Below, piece after piece: positions 1 to 8,136 of a stretch of 42,330 bases of DNA. Source of the stretch: Balneolia bacterium (GTDB taxonomy: Bacteria > Bacteroidota > Rhodothermia > Balneolales > Cyclonatronaceae); the NCBI GenBank assembly GCA_022565795.1, contig JAIUMA010000027.1:1-42330 (forward strand), written 5' to 3'. Positions within the stretch are counted from its first letter, which is position 1, and every line of letters starts with the position of its first letter. Below the pieces are notes generated by a model that made no database searches, had not been told where the DNA came from, and saw nothing but the letters and a program-made list of their open reading frames with translations. The position numbers and the translations under genes were made by a program.

Positions 1-2
1 TA

Positions 3-1124
3 ATGAGTACATACAACGAATCTGTCTCTGTAAATCTGCTGGATAACGCTCCTTTCGGCTATCTGAAAATCGATCACACCGGAACCTTATTAAATATGAA
101 CAATACCCTTCGCGGGTGGCTTGGATTCGGCAACGAGAAAAATGGTGAGAACGGTCATATCAACGACTTACTTACGATGGGAGGAAAAATCTACTTTCAG
201 ACGCATTTTCTCCCAATGCTTCAAGTCGAAGGCGAAGTTTCGGAAGTGAGCCTTACCATGGTTGGCCAGAATAAACTCCGGCTTCCTGTTCTGGTAAATG
301 CCCGAAAAGAGATAGTTGAAGCAGGGTCGTGGCCAGCATACAGCATGTATATTATTGATATCACGCGGCGCAAAATGTACGAGAGTGAATTGCTCAAAGA
401 GCGCAAAAAAGCGGAGTCAATGGCCCGGAAACTCGCTCAGATCAACAATGATCTGGAACACTTTGCCAACGTCGCTTCCCACGACCTTCAGAGTCCGTTA
501 CGAACCATTCAGGGGCTCATCAGCCTGATTGAAAAGAAGCAAATTATCGAGCCGGATTCAGAAGCAGAAAAGCTCTTCTCAATGATCAAAAGCAACGCCG
601 ACCAGATGAAACTGATGATAAAAGATCTGTTGGTAAATTCACAATTCGATGAGCCGGACTCAGAGTATGAGCTTGTTTCCCTCAAGGAAGTTTGCAGAGA
701 AGCCATTGGACTTATAAAATTCGATGTGGATCAAAGCAAGGCCAGCATCAATATATCTAATATGCCGGTTGTACTCGGCTCCAGACCCCAGCTTGTGAGA
801 TTATTTCAGAATCTCTTTGAGAACTCAATTAAGTACAAATCTGAAGCCAATCCCGTAATCAGTGTTGAAGGCTCATCCTGCGATGAGTACATTCTGGTTT
901 CTTTGAAGGACAACGGCATAGGATTTGCAGAAGAGTACGCAGAAGAAATATTTTCATTTATGAAGCGCCTCCACTCGAGTGGGGACATTCCGGGCACTGG
1001 TATTGGCCTTACATCCTGTAAACGAATCATGGAAAACCACGGTGGCTCAATCCGTGCGGAGTCGAAGCCAAATGAAGGCGCCCTTTTTGAGCTGCGCTTT
1101 CCCAAGCACGCCGCCCTGTCGTAA
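3..1124 (+). CDS. PAS-domain sensor histidine kinase
   Basis: This is a soluble sensor histidine kinase that should autophosphorylate and pass phosphate to an unidentified response regulator. A PAS domain fills roughly residues 10-120, with a stretch around 55-90 (LLTMGGKIYFQTHF) typical of PAS modules in bacterial stress-type kinases. A short coiled coil (about 121-150) leads into the HisKA dimerisation helix, with H160 in the H-box SHDLQSPLRT. The HATPase domain shows the N-box (LFQNLFENSIKYK), the G1 box DNGIGF and the G2 box GTGIGL. No transmembrane segment or signal peptide is visible, so it probably senses a cytoplasmic cue. The ATG overlaps a TAA at the window edge (TAATG), so it may be coupled to an upstream gene outside the window, perhaps its regulator. 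It converges on the next gene with only 4 bp between them. Confidence 0.9.
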   Translation: MSTYNESVSVNLLDNAPFGYLKIDHTGTLLNMNNTLRGWLGFGNEKNGENGHINDLLTMGGKIYFQTHFLPMLQVEGEVSEVSLTMVGQNKLRLPVLVNARKEIVEAGSWPAYSMYIIDITRRKMYESELLKERKKAESMARKLAQINNDLEHFANVASHDLQSPLRTIQGLISLIEKKQIIEPDSEAEKLFSMIKSNADQMKLMIKDLLVNSQFDEPDSEYELVSLKEVCREAIGLIKFDVDQSKASINISNMPVVLGSRPQLVRLFQNLFENSIKYKSEANPVISVEGSSCDEYILVSLKDNGIGFAEEYAEEIFSFMKRLHSSGDIPGTGIGLTSCKRIMENHGGSIRAESKPNEGALFELRFPKHAALS

Positions 1125-1128
1125 ATCT

Positions 1129-1758
1129 CTAATTCTGCACCTGTTTGACAAAACCCCGGACCCCGTCACGCCTAAGACGGTGCATTCTGCGCTCGGCATC
1201 CCGGCGGTTGGAAAACGACCCAACATAAACCCGGTACACCGATCGGCCATCAACCCTTGCCTCATGTACCCGCGCCCCGCGAATATTTCGGGCTGCGGCT
1301 TCTGCTTCACGTCTTGTATTGTATGAAGCTACCTGTACCGTAAACTCCTCCCTTGCCGTAGCGGCCCTCGATACGGGCGTCACGCTGCTCAAAATCGTAA
1401 TTTCGACCGGTGCAACTCCGCTGTTAATCATATCTATCTGCCGGGCGGCAGCGCGGGAAAGGTCTATAACTCTGCCTCGTGCGTAAGGTCCGCGATCGTT
1501 TATCCGCACGTCTACATGCTCATTGTTATTTAAGTTTCGAACGCGAACAACGGTATCGAAAGGAAGCGTACGGTGCGCTGCTGTCATCGCCTCCTGATCG
1601 TAGCGTTCACCGTTTGCCGTAGCATTTCCATGAAATCCGGGTCCGTACCAGCTAGCTTCCCCGCGTTCGAAAACATCACCGGATCGTGCGATATCACGCT
1701 GTGACCGGCAGCCTGAAAGCACAAGAACACCCAGAACAAAAAGTATGATATAACGCAT
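1129..1758 (-). CDS. rlpA: RlpA-like septal ring lipoprotein with SPOR domain
   Basis: This is a predicted RlpA-family lipoprotein of the periplasm or outer membrane; characterised relatives are lytic transglycosylases acting on denuded glycan at the septum. The start was placed at the ATG giving MRYIILFVLG, since it yields a clean lipoprotein signal with lipobox LSGC; a longer reading from 1854 adds 32 residues with no signal character. The double-psi beta-barrel domain follows (GEASWYGPGFHGNATANGE, then VRINDRGPY), including the conserved Asp in NDRGPY. The C-terminal 75 residues form a SPOR domain (FTVQVASYNTRREAEAAARN ... YVGSF) that should bind denuded peptidoglycan. Length, 209 residues, is usual for compact RlpA proteins. 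The cytoplasmic side of regulation is not visible. Enzymatic activity in this lineage is inferred from the family. Confidence 0.9.
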   Translation of the reverse strand: MRYIILFVLGVLVLSGCRSQRDIARSGDVFERGEASWYGPGFHGNATANGERYDQEAMTAAHRTLPFDTVVRVRNLNNNEHVDVRINDRGPYARGRVIDLSRAAARQIDMINSGVAPVEITILSSVTPVSRAATAREEFTVQVASYNTRREAEAAARNIRGARVHEARVDGRSVYRVYVGSFSNRRDAERRMHRLRRDGVRGFVKQVQN

Positions 1759-1897
1759 GAAGGATTGGTTTCCGAAGGTCATGTTTAAAAATATTGGGTG
1801 GACAATCTGAAGATAAAACGTAAAGCTGCTAATAGACCTTATAGCTGCACACAAGCTTTAAAGATACTCAAGATTGCAATCAACATTAGCGGTGCTG

Positions 1898-2302
1898 CTA
1901 CATTTTTTCTGAGTAGAAGCCCTCGGATGTGCGCCACCAGGCCGTATCACCATTTGGCAGGCTATGCAACAATGAACAGCTTCCGCCGCGAAACTCTTCA
2001 AAGAAACCAACCGACATCGGTTTTGTTCCGCCACTGTAGTGTAAAACCACCGATTTATTCTGTAAAGACATAAAAAGCTGTTCGGCAACATCCTGAATCA
2101 AATCCAGATTATGGGCATGAACCTGAACCATCTTCAGATCAGGATGAAGCGCATTTTCCAGCTGTAAGCGCAGCTGATCGGCCTCATCACGGGAGTCAGC
2201 CGTGTGGCAAATAATTATACTGTGAGGGTTCACATGAGTAGCAGCGCTGTAGTTAAGCTCAATATCTTCCTCACTGGAAAGCAGACAGACTAATGTTTTC
2301 AT
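1898..2302 (-). CDS. Orphan CARF-like (Card1/DUF1887-type) domain protein
   Basis: The 134-residue product resembles the N-terminal CARF sensor domain of Card1/Can2-type (DUF1887) proteins, which bind cyclic oligoadenylates made during type III CRISPR defence. The order fits a Rossmann-like CARF fold: a first strand (MKTLVCLLSS), a second strand and helix (SIIICHTADSRDEADQLR), and a strand followed by the motif HYSGGTKPMSVG, matching the family's N-x-TGGTK-x-M ligand-binding loop. The protein stops just after this domain; the nuclease domain of Card1/Can2 is missing, and only about 140 bp separate the stop from rlpA, so it cannot be hidden by a frameshift. It may be a decayed effector or a standalone ring-nuclease-like protein. 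No cas gene or CRISPR array lies in the window. The assignment rests on motif reading alone. Confidence 0.55.
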   Translation of the reverse strand: MKTLVCLLSSEEDIELNYSAATHVNPHSIIICHTADSRDEADQLRLQLENALHPDLKMVQVHAHNLDLIQDVAEQLFMSLQNKSVVLHYSGGTKPMSVGFFEEFRGGSCSLLHSLPNGDTAWWRTSEGFYSEKM

Positions 2303-2325
2303 GACCAGACGGACTGTTTTTGTTT

Positions 2326-2360
2326 AGGTTGATGGCTTCCGTGGCTTAAAACATCACCCG
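2326..2360. repeat. Small intergenic hairpin repeat, copy a
   Basis: An imperfect palindrome with outer arms ggttgatg and catcaccc and a core cttccgtggct. It lies between two minus-strand genes. Similar segments occur at 5672-5700, 12519-12558 and 29631-29670, all in the same orientation, suggesting a short dispersed repeat family. Confidence 0.45.
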
Positions 2361-2368
2361 AAGAAACA

Positions 2369-2743
2369 TCATTTCCCGGCTTCTGACTTGCTAAAGAGCA
2401 CCGCCGCAAGATAGAAAGTCGTACCAAGCGCGGGTCCGTAGGCCATAATCACAAAACGGGTTTGTTCGGTAACATCAGACAGGAAAAGCGCCATCACCAG
2501 CATAAAGGTTGGAATACCCATACCAAGCACATAATCGGTTGGGATTTTTTCGGGATAGCCACTCAGCCGTGTGATGAGCATCATTATCGTAAAACCCACG
2601 CCAAACATGGCGGCGAACGTAAAAAATGTTGCCGTGAGCCCTTCAATCAGAAATTCCGGGCGCACAAAAAAGAATACAATCGCAGAAAACCCTGCGCCGA
2701 GCAAAAAGAGCGGAAGCCCCGTTTTATGGATAGTTTCGAACAT
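2369..2743 (-). CDS. Small four-helix membrane protein, function unknown
   Basis: A 124-residue integral membrane protein. Four hydrophobic segments are visible at roughly residues 8-27, 34-58, 69-88 and 97-117, with short charged loops (for example TRLSGYPEKIPTD between helices 2 and 3) and a basic or polar C-terminus (SKSEAGK). No catalytic motif or recognisable family signature was found. It lies 66 bp upstream of the CARF-like gene on the same strand and the two might share a transcript, though the hairpin at 2326-2360 lies between them. A reading as a real gene is supported by its regular membrane topology and lack of any better frame in this stretch. Confidence 0.7.
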   Translation of the reverse strand: MFETIHKTGLPLFLLGAGFSAIVFFFVRPEFLIEGLTATFFTFAAMFGVGFTIMMLITRLSGYPEKIPTDYVLGMGIPTFMLVMALFLSDVTEQTRFVIMAYGPALGTTFYLAAVLFSKSEAGK

Positions 2744-3125
2744 GAAAAAAGAAATTGGTAAGATGAAACGCCATAAATATAACCACGCCAGGCCGACACC
2801 TGAAATCCTTTTTGAGCGGAGCGATTAAGCCACCCCTTCAGGTCGGGAATATTTTGGAATTGCCTACCCTTAGCTTACGCAGGGAGCTACGCACATGCGC
2901 CTTCTCCAGAGCCAGGGGACTTCCTGATAGCTGATTAGTAATTGATGATCTTCGAATCGACACCAATACTCAGCGCAAATTAACGCTAAAGAAAATATCG
3001 TTTATTCTAATTCCTCTTTTGTCAATTCCCTTTTTAGACTCATGCTGTAAATGCTTAGATGCAGTTGAGTCTATTCGGATGCACTCCCTCTTTCTCACAA
3101 TCTGCCATTCGGGAGCGGTAGCTAC
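2744..3125. other. Intergenic region, no gene seen
   Basis: This 382-bp gap holds no convincing reading frame. An inverted repeat, agactca at 3036-3042 and tgagtct at 3066-3072, sits about 55 bp past the end of the ABC permease gene, but lacks a T-run on the minus strand, so it is not a clear terminator. The promoter for the small membrane protein gene should be here; no box could be named with confidence. Confidence 0.5.
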
Positions 3126-5660
3126 CTAAGCCTCCGCGGTTCGCAAAATCTCCAATGGCTTTCTTCCGGAAATACGCCTCATATTGAGTGCGCCAACGGC
3201 GAGAACCAGCAGCACGATGGCTAAAGTGGTGATGGCCAAAGAGACAAAGTCAGGCACATAGGCCAGCTCGAACCAGAACCAGGCGATCAGCCAGCCGGCA
3301 ATGAGCGAAAGACCGAGTCCGGCAAGGGAGGCGAGAAGGCCAAGCAGCGCGTATTCGATCATCTGAATACGATTTACCTGCTTTTGTACGGCACCGAGCG
3401 TGCGTAACAACACGGCCTCTTTAATCCGCTGAAAACGGCTGATTGCAATCGCGCTTCCAAGCACAATCAGTCCCGTCAATACGCTGAACAGCGCCATGAA
3501 CTGAACCGCCATTTCAATTTTTTCGAGGAAGGTTCGCACGCTTTCGAGCACCAGACCAATGTCGAGTGCAGAAACGTTTGGGTGCGCCTGTACGATAACC
3601 TGCTGAAGTCGGGCGACCTCGTCGGGTCCGCCAGACACGTTCAGCACGGTGGCGAAAAACTGCGGTGCAGGCTCCAGAACCCCTGACGGAAATAAAACAA
3701 AAAAGTTCGGTTCGGGTCGCTGGAAATCAATGTCGCGCACGGAGGCAATTTCTGTTTCCACCGGAATGCCCTGCACGTCGAAGGTGAGGCGGTCGCCAAG
3801 CGATGCGTTCAGCTCATCAATAATCTGCTGACCAACGGAAATCGGCACTACGGAATCGAATCCGTCTGCTTCACCGATCCACTGGCCTGAGGTAATTGTC
3901 TCGGCATCATTCAGCTCGGAGCGGTAGGTCACGCGGTATTCGCGCCTCAGCGCCCAGCCGCTGATATTGCTTTCCTCATCATCGCGGAGCTCCTGTATGG
4001 TGCGGCCGTTCAATTCAGTAAGTCGCATAGATACGATGGGCACGTTTTGCAGAACGCTGGCATTATTTTCTTCAGCCAGCCGGATGATGTCATCATTTTG
4101 GTCGGACTGCACGTCGTAAAATACCAGATTCGGCTGCTCGTCGCCGGTCTGGAAAGCGATGCGGTCGAGAATCATATCGCGTGAAATGCTCATCACCCCG
4201 ATTAATAGCATGCCCATACCGAGGGTGGTTATTAGCACGGCGGTCTGATTATTCGGACGAAACAGATTGGCCACGCCCTGACGCCAGGTGTAGGAAAAAG
4301 CCGGAAGCCGGAGTCGGCGAAGTGCAAAAATCAGCAGTTTAGATACGCCCAGCAGAAGGAGAATCGCGATTATAAGGCCGGCCATAAAAGCCACAGCCGC
4401 AAGGACGCTTTCAATAAGCAGCGCCAGGACGCCGGTTACGACCACAAGCGCCATTACAATAATACCTGAGAAAACTCTTTTCCGGATATGCGCCAAAGGT
4501 GAGAAATCAGCCGAACGAATGGCCAGGAGCGGCGGGATGGTATTAACGCTCAGCAGCGGAAGAAGCGCAAAAACAAGGCTGATGAGTACACCAGTACCTA
4601 ATCCGAGCAGAATGGAAGGCCACGACAGAGCCTGCACAATCTCGAAGGGCAGAAACTCCATGAAAAGTAATGGCAGAAACTGCTGCACAAGTACGCCAAT
4701 GACGGCCCCGACGGCCGCGCCGGCAAATCCCATAGCAATCACCTGAATCGAAAATATCGTGAGCGTTTGTGATGAACTTACGCCAAGGCACCGCATGGTC
4801 GCCACAGTCGCGCTTTTACGCTTGATGTAGACGTACACCGCGCTGGCCACGCCCAAAGCGCCAAGCAGCAGAGCCACAAAGCCAATCATACCCAGAAAGC
4901 GGGTCAGGTTATCGACGATTTCGCTGAAATCATCCTTGCGCGACTCGACCGTTGTGAAACGCAGCCTTTCGGTACCTTCACTCTCGCGTATGTTGCTCAC
5001 AATTGCTCTGACATCAGCTTCATTTTCGAAGGCAAAGTAGGCCTTATGCTGCACCCGGCTTCCGCGCTGAAGCAAACCGGTGCCCTCGATGGCCGACATC
5101 GGGAGATAAACTCTCGGACCAATCAACGAGAAGGCTGCCGATTCGCCCGGCACCTCAAGTATCTTCCCCGAAATCTCCAGCCTGGCGCTTCCCACCTGAA
5201 TGCTGTCGCCCACGGCCAGGCCAAGCTGATTCATTACCGGACGGTCGACAAGGGCAGTGCCCTCCTCCTGATAGCGAAGGGATGCACCGGCAGGCTCGGT
5301 CTTAATTTCACCATAAAACGGAAATCCCCCGCTTATGGCCCGGATTTGAGACAGCCGCGTCTCACCCGCATCACCATAAATAACCATAGACGAAAACTCG
5401 ACCGCCCGGGCCTGATGTGCGGAAAGCGTGTCGAAAATGGCTTCGTGGGTTTCGGTGAAAGACTCGTTATGCCTGATTTCCAAATCGGCGCCCAAAAGCT
5501 CCTTGGCCTGCTCGTCGACCGTGAGCAAAACATCGGCCCTGAAAGAAAGAATAGCTACCAGCGCGGCCACGCCTGCAATAATGCCGCTGCAGTAGAGCAA
5601 CAGGCTGCCGAGTTGCGAGCGGGCATCACGCCACGCGGTTTTGAGAGAAAAGAGGTCCAT
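3126..5660 (-). CDS. ybbP: FtsX-like ABC transporter permease (YbbP type)
   Basis: The 844-residue membrane subunit of an ABC system of the FtsX/MacB superfamily. Topology is that of the large YbbP-type permeases: an N-terminal helix (about 20-42), a long periplasmic domain (about 50-245), a first FtsX core of helices (about 255-375), a middle helix group (about 395-445), a second periplasmic domain, then a second FtsX core (about 705-840). The opening (LKTAWRDARSQLGSLLLYCSG) matches the subgroup often annotated as lysophospholipase L1 biosynthesis permease. Its ATPase lies immediately upstream, 35 bp away, so the two form an operon. Such systems are thought to move or extract lipid or lipoprotein substrates rather than pump small molecules; the actual substrate here is unknown. 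Confidence 0.88.
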   Translation of the reverse strand: MDLFSLKTAWRDARSQLGSLLLYCSGIIAGVAALVAILSFRADVLLTVDEQAKELLGADLEIRHNESFTETHEAIFDTLSAHQARAVEFSSMVIYGDAGETRLSQIRAISGGFPFYGEIKTEPAGASLRYQEEGTALVDRPVMNQLGLAVGDSIQVGSARLEISGKILEVPGESAAFSLIGPRVYLPMSAIEGTGLLQRGSRVQHKAYFAFENEADVRAIVSNIRESEGTERLRFTTVESRKDDFSEIVDNLTRFLGMIGFVALLLGALGVASAVYVYIKRKSATVATMRCLGVSSSQTLTIFSIQVIAMGFAGAAVGAVIGVLVQQFLPLLFMEFLPFEIVQALSWPSILLGLGTGVLISLVFALLPLLSVNTIPPLLAIRSADFSPLAHIRKRVFSGIIVMALVVVTGVLALLIESVLAAVAFMAGLIIAILLLLGVSKLLIFALRRLRLPAFSYTWRQGVANLFRPNNQTAVLITTLGMGMLLIGVMSISRDMILDRIAFQTGDEQPNLVFYDVQSDQNDDIIRLAEENNASVLQNVPIVSMRLTELNGRTIQELRDDEESNISGWALRREYRVTYRSELNDAETITSGQWIGEADGFDSVVPISVGQQIIDELNASLGDRLTFDVQGIPVETEIASVRDIDFQRPEPNFFVLFPSGVLEPAPQFFATVLNVSGGPDEVARLQQVIVQAHPNVSALDIGLVLESVRTFLEKIEMAVQFMALFSVLTGLIVLGSAIAISRFQRIKEAVLLRTLGAVQKQVNRIQMIEYALLGLLASLAGLGLSLIAGWLIAWFWFELAYVPDFVSLAITTLAIVLLVLAVGALNMRRISGRKPLEILRTAEA

Positions 5661-5671
5661 TTTTGTTTTGC

Positions 5672-5700
5672 AGGGTGATGAGTTCCGTGGCGTAATCAGG
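5672..5700. repeat. Small intergenic hairpin repeat, copy b
   Basis: The segment agggtgatgagttccgtgg plus its continuation resembles the hairpin repeats at 2326, 12519 and 29631. It overlaps the stop codon of the ABC ATPase gene and fills most of the spacer to the permease gene. Confidence 0.35.
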
Positions 5701-6448
5701 CGTTGAGTTCGGGTGTAACTGCTTCGGCTGAAGTCGCTTCGGCCGTTAATTCATCCCGCTCAATTTTTCCGGCCTTCAGGCGGATGATGCGATCACATTT
5801 TGCGGCCAATTCATTATCGTGAGTGACGATTACAAGCGTGGTGCCCTGTCGTTTGTTGAGGTCGAACAGTATGGACTCAACCTGCTGACCTGTCTCAGTA
5901 TCCAGATTACCGGTGGGCTCGTCTGCAAAGAGGATTTCCGGATCGTTAATAAATGCCCGCGCAATCGCGACACGCTGCTGCTCCCCGCCCGACAGCTGTG
6001 TCGGGTAATGATCAAGACGGTGTCCCAGACCCACATCTTTCAGCAGCACGATGGCTTTTTCGTACACTGTTTGGTAATCACCGCCGCGCAGCTCTACCGG
6101 AACCATTACATTTTCGACGGCCGTGAGCGTGGGAATCAGCTGAAACGACTGAAAGATAAAACCTACATGCTGATTCCGAATTTTTGCCAGCTGATCCTCG
6201 GTCTTTCCGTTGAGCGGATTTCCGGCCAGCTCGACACCGCCTTCAGAAGGCTGATCAAGTCCGGCGCATAATCCCAGTAGCGTAGTTTTTCCGCTGCCCG
6301 ATGGTCCGATGATGGCGCAGCTGATTCCCTGCGGAATATCAAATGAAACGTGGTCCAGAACCGTGAGAGGCGAGCCGGCGCTGTTGTAGGTTTTGGTCAA
6401 TCCGTTTACGCGGAGAATGGGAATTGTATTAGCACTTTCTGCTGACAT
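5696..6448 (-). CDS. ybbA: ABC transporter ATP-binding protein (YbbA/LolD type)
   Basis: The 250-residue ATPase of the YbbA/LolD/MacB class, partner of the permease that follows. All nucleotide-binding motifs are intact: Walker A GPSGSGKT at 48-55, Q-loop Gln100 (FIFQS), signature LSGGEQ at 152-157, Walker B ILFADEP at 172-178 and an H-loop His in IVTHDNEL. The segment ADEPTGNLD is characteristic of this class. It is first in a two-gene minus-strand operon with the FtsX-like permease. In Escherichia coli the ybbA-ybbP pair neighbours tesA; here a TesA-like gene lies about 3 kb away at 9256-9906, outside the operon. The C-terminal tail (about 20 residues, rich in Ala and Glu) is unlike the core and probably disordered. 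Confidence 0.93.
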   Translation of the reverse strand: MSAESANTIPILRVNGLTKTYNSAGSPLTVLDHVSFDIPQGISCAIIGPSGSGKTTLLGLCAGLDQPSEGGVELAGNPLNGKTEDQLAKIRNQHVGFIFQSFQLIPTLTAVENVMVPVELRGGDYQTVYEKAIVLLKDVGLGHRLDHYPTQLSGGEQQRVAIARAFINDPEILFADEPTGNLDTETGQQVESILFDLNKRQGTTLVIVTHDNELAAKCDRIIRLKAGKIERDELTAEATSAEAVTPELNA

Positions 6449-6631
6449 TAAAAAAGCTTCTTAAATATGGTGATGAATTTGGGGTGATTCATCGCAAATT
6501 AAACAAATATACCCTACGGAAAACCACCGTAGAATGTTGGCTACCAATAACGAACGGTTACTCCTTTTCATTCACCAATAATAATACCTGCGACAAAATT
6601 TAAAGAACAGTTTGATGCAGAACCTGTACAA

Positions 6632-6985
6632 CTACTGTGAATCTTTAAGCTGATTCATCACTTTTCCTGTGCTGCGTGTGAAGTGACCTTCTTCGGTATC
6701 GTAATCCTCATAGCCAAACTCCTGCCCCTCTTCAAAATCTTTGCCGTCAAACACGCCATGTCGTATTACGACCCAAGCAAAGAAGATGACCATAACCTGA
6801 GAAAAGAAAAACATGCTGATTAACAGTCCGGCATTAGCTTCAAAATAGGTTAATACTACAAATGCGATTAGGAACAGTGTAGCGAAAAGCAGCATGAAAT
6901 GAGGCGTGCGGACTTTTTTCCACCATTGTGCAAGCTTTTCAGGAAATGCGTGCTGTTGAAAAGCTGGTTCGTTTGCCTGTGACAT
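6632..6985 (-). CDS. Two-helix membrane protein, function unknown
   Basis: A 117-residue protein with a soluble N-terminus (about 30 residues with a WWKKVRTPH motif at the membrane edge), two hydrophobic helices (about 31-49 and 54-74) and an acidic, Tyr- and Glu-rich cytoplasmic tail (EDYDTEEG) ending in a polar helix. No family was recognised. The gene stands alone on the minus strand, divergent from the outer-membrane protein gene at 7167. The 181-bp gap between them contains a near-symmetric T7-cgcgc-A7 stretch at 7059-7077 that could serve both promoters. Confidence 0.7.
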   Translation of the reverse strand: MSQANEPAFQQHAFPEKLAQWWKKVRTPHFMLLFATLFLIAFVVLTYFEANAGLLISMFFFSQVMVIFFAWVVIRHGVFDGKDFEEGQEFGYEDYDTEEGHFTRSTGKVMNQLKDSQ

Positions 6986-7166
6986 GATTGTACCTCTTTG
7001 CTGTTATATGTTTGTACACTCAATAACAATTTCACCCGGCATTGCATTCACAGCCTACTTTTTTTCGCGCAAAAAAAGACGGATTTCATTACTGGTTTTC
7101 TGTAGTTTAGGAGCAAACATCAACTTTATCTCTCCGGCATTAAAACAACGCTAAAGCCTGCACTTA

Positions 7167-8039
7167 ATGAAAAATCTAATCCTGTTGTTAGCAGCTCTTA
7201 ACATCTTCGCAATGTCTGCGCCACAATCGGTCTTCTCGCAATATGATGACTGGTCTTACTCCATCATCCCAAACATCAATCTGCCGCTATCCATACAGTC
7301 TGATATAACGGCAATCGGCATTACCGAGACCATAACTACCAGCACCGGCGACCTGCTTGATTTCGATAAAGCCTTCACGTTTTCTATGCGGGTTGAAGCC
7401 CGTAGAAATAACTCAGGCTTTTATACCGAATACAGTTTTGTGTTTGCGGAGGATACGCGTTCGGTTCAAAACTATCCGCTGCCTCCAACCCTGGCTGCCT
7501 TGATCAACAGCCGGTTCAACCTGCCGGTAACCGTTCCGCCCGGAACGCCTGCTACGGCAAGCATTAATGCGTTCGGCTCATCATCCGCGCTTGATGTGGG
7601 CGTTTTCAGCAGAATTGTGGATTCAGGCGCAGGGAACTCAGGATTCGTTCGCTACTATTTTGAGCCTTATGCCGCGCTGCGTTTCAGCACCATTTATTCG
7701 CGCATTCGGTTTAACCTTGATCTTGCCGACATTCCTGTACTTGACCTTTCACCGTCCACGCTAGACTCGCACCACAAGCTTGTATTCGGATTTGGAACGG
7801 GCTTTTTTGCAACAGACAGCTGGTCTGCCGATCTGAAGACAGATTTTGCAACCGGGCTACTGGGGCCGAGTCGCAAATACGCCTACCGAATAATGCCCGG
7901 CTTATCCTATCAGCTCAGTGAGATTCTTACGCTTTCGGCCGGATATCAGTTTCGCTACCTGGAGTATGAGCAGGATCAGTTTGGGTTGGTACAGGAACAG
8001 CACGCTTTGCACATTGGAGCAAGATTCATTCTCGATTAA
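7167..8039 (+). CDS. Predicted outer-membrane beta-barrel protein
   Basis: A 290-residue exported protein. Residues 1-24 form a signal peptide ending near SVFSQ. The remainder alternates hydrophobic and polar residues in strand-like blocks with aromatic girdles (GFYTEYSFVF, GFVRYYFEPYAALRFS, SAGYQFRYLEY) and ends with a strand HIGARFILD, as expected for a barrel of the OmpW/porin-like kind. A Pro- and Thr-rich insertion around residues 110-135 (LPVTVPPGTP) would be a surface loop. No specific family or ligand could be identified. It appears monocistronic, with an AT-rich leader and no evident ribosome-binding site. Confidence 0.75.
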   Translation: MKNLILLLAALNIFAMSAPQSVFSQYDDWSYSIIPNINLPLSIQSDITAIGITETITTSTGDLLDFDKAFTFSMRVEARRNNSGFYTEYSFVFAEDTRSVQNYPLPPTLAALINSRFNLPVTVPPGTPATASINAFGSSSALDVGVFSRIVDSGAGNSGFVRYYFEPYAALRFSTIYSRIRFNLDLADIPVLDLSPSTLDSHHKLVFGFGTGFFATDSWSADLKTDFATGLLGPSRKYAYRIMPGLSYQLSEILTLSAGYQFRYLEYEQDQFGLVQEQHALHIGARFILD

Positions 8040-8136
8040 TAAATAAGATGCCAGAAGAGCTTCATTGCTGATTTAAACTCAACTTGGATATATTGCGGTC
8101 CGATAATTCTTTCACTCAAATTACTTTTGGCCAAAC

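Noticed and set aside
1758-1898. Frameshift hiding the Card1-type nuclease domain
   Set aside because: An A6 tract lies just before the stop of the CARF-like frame, but only about 140 bp remain before rlpA, too little for the missing domain, and the other frames give short unrelated peptides.
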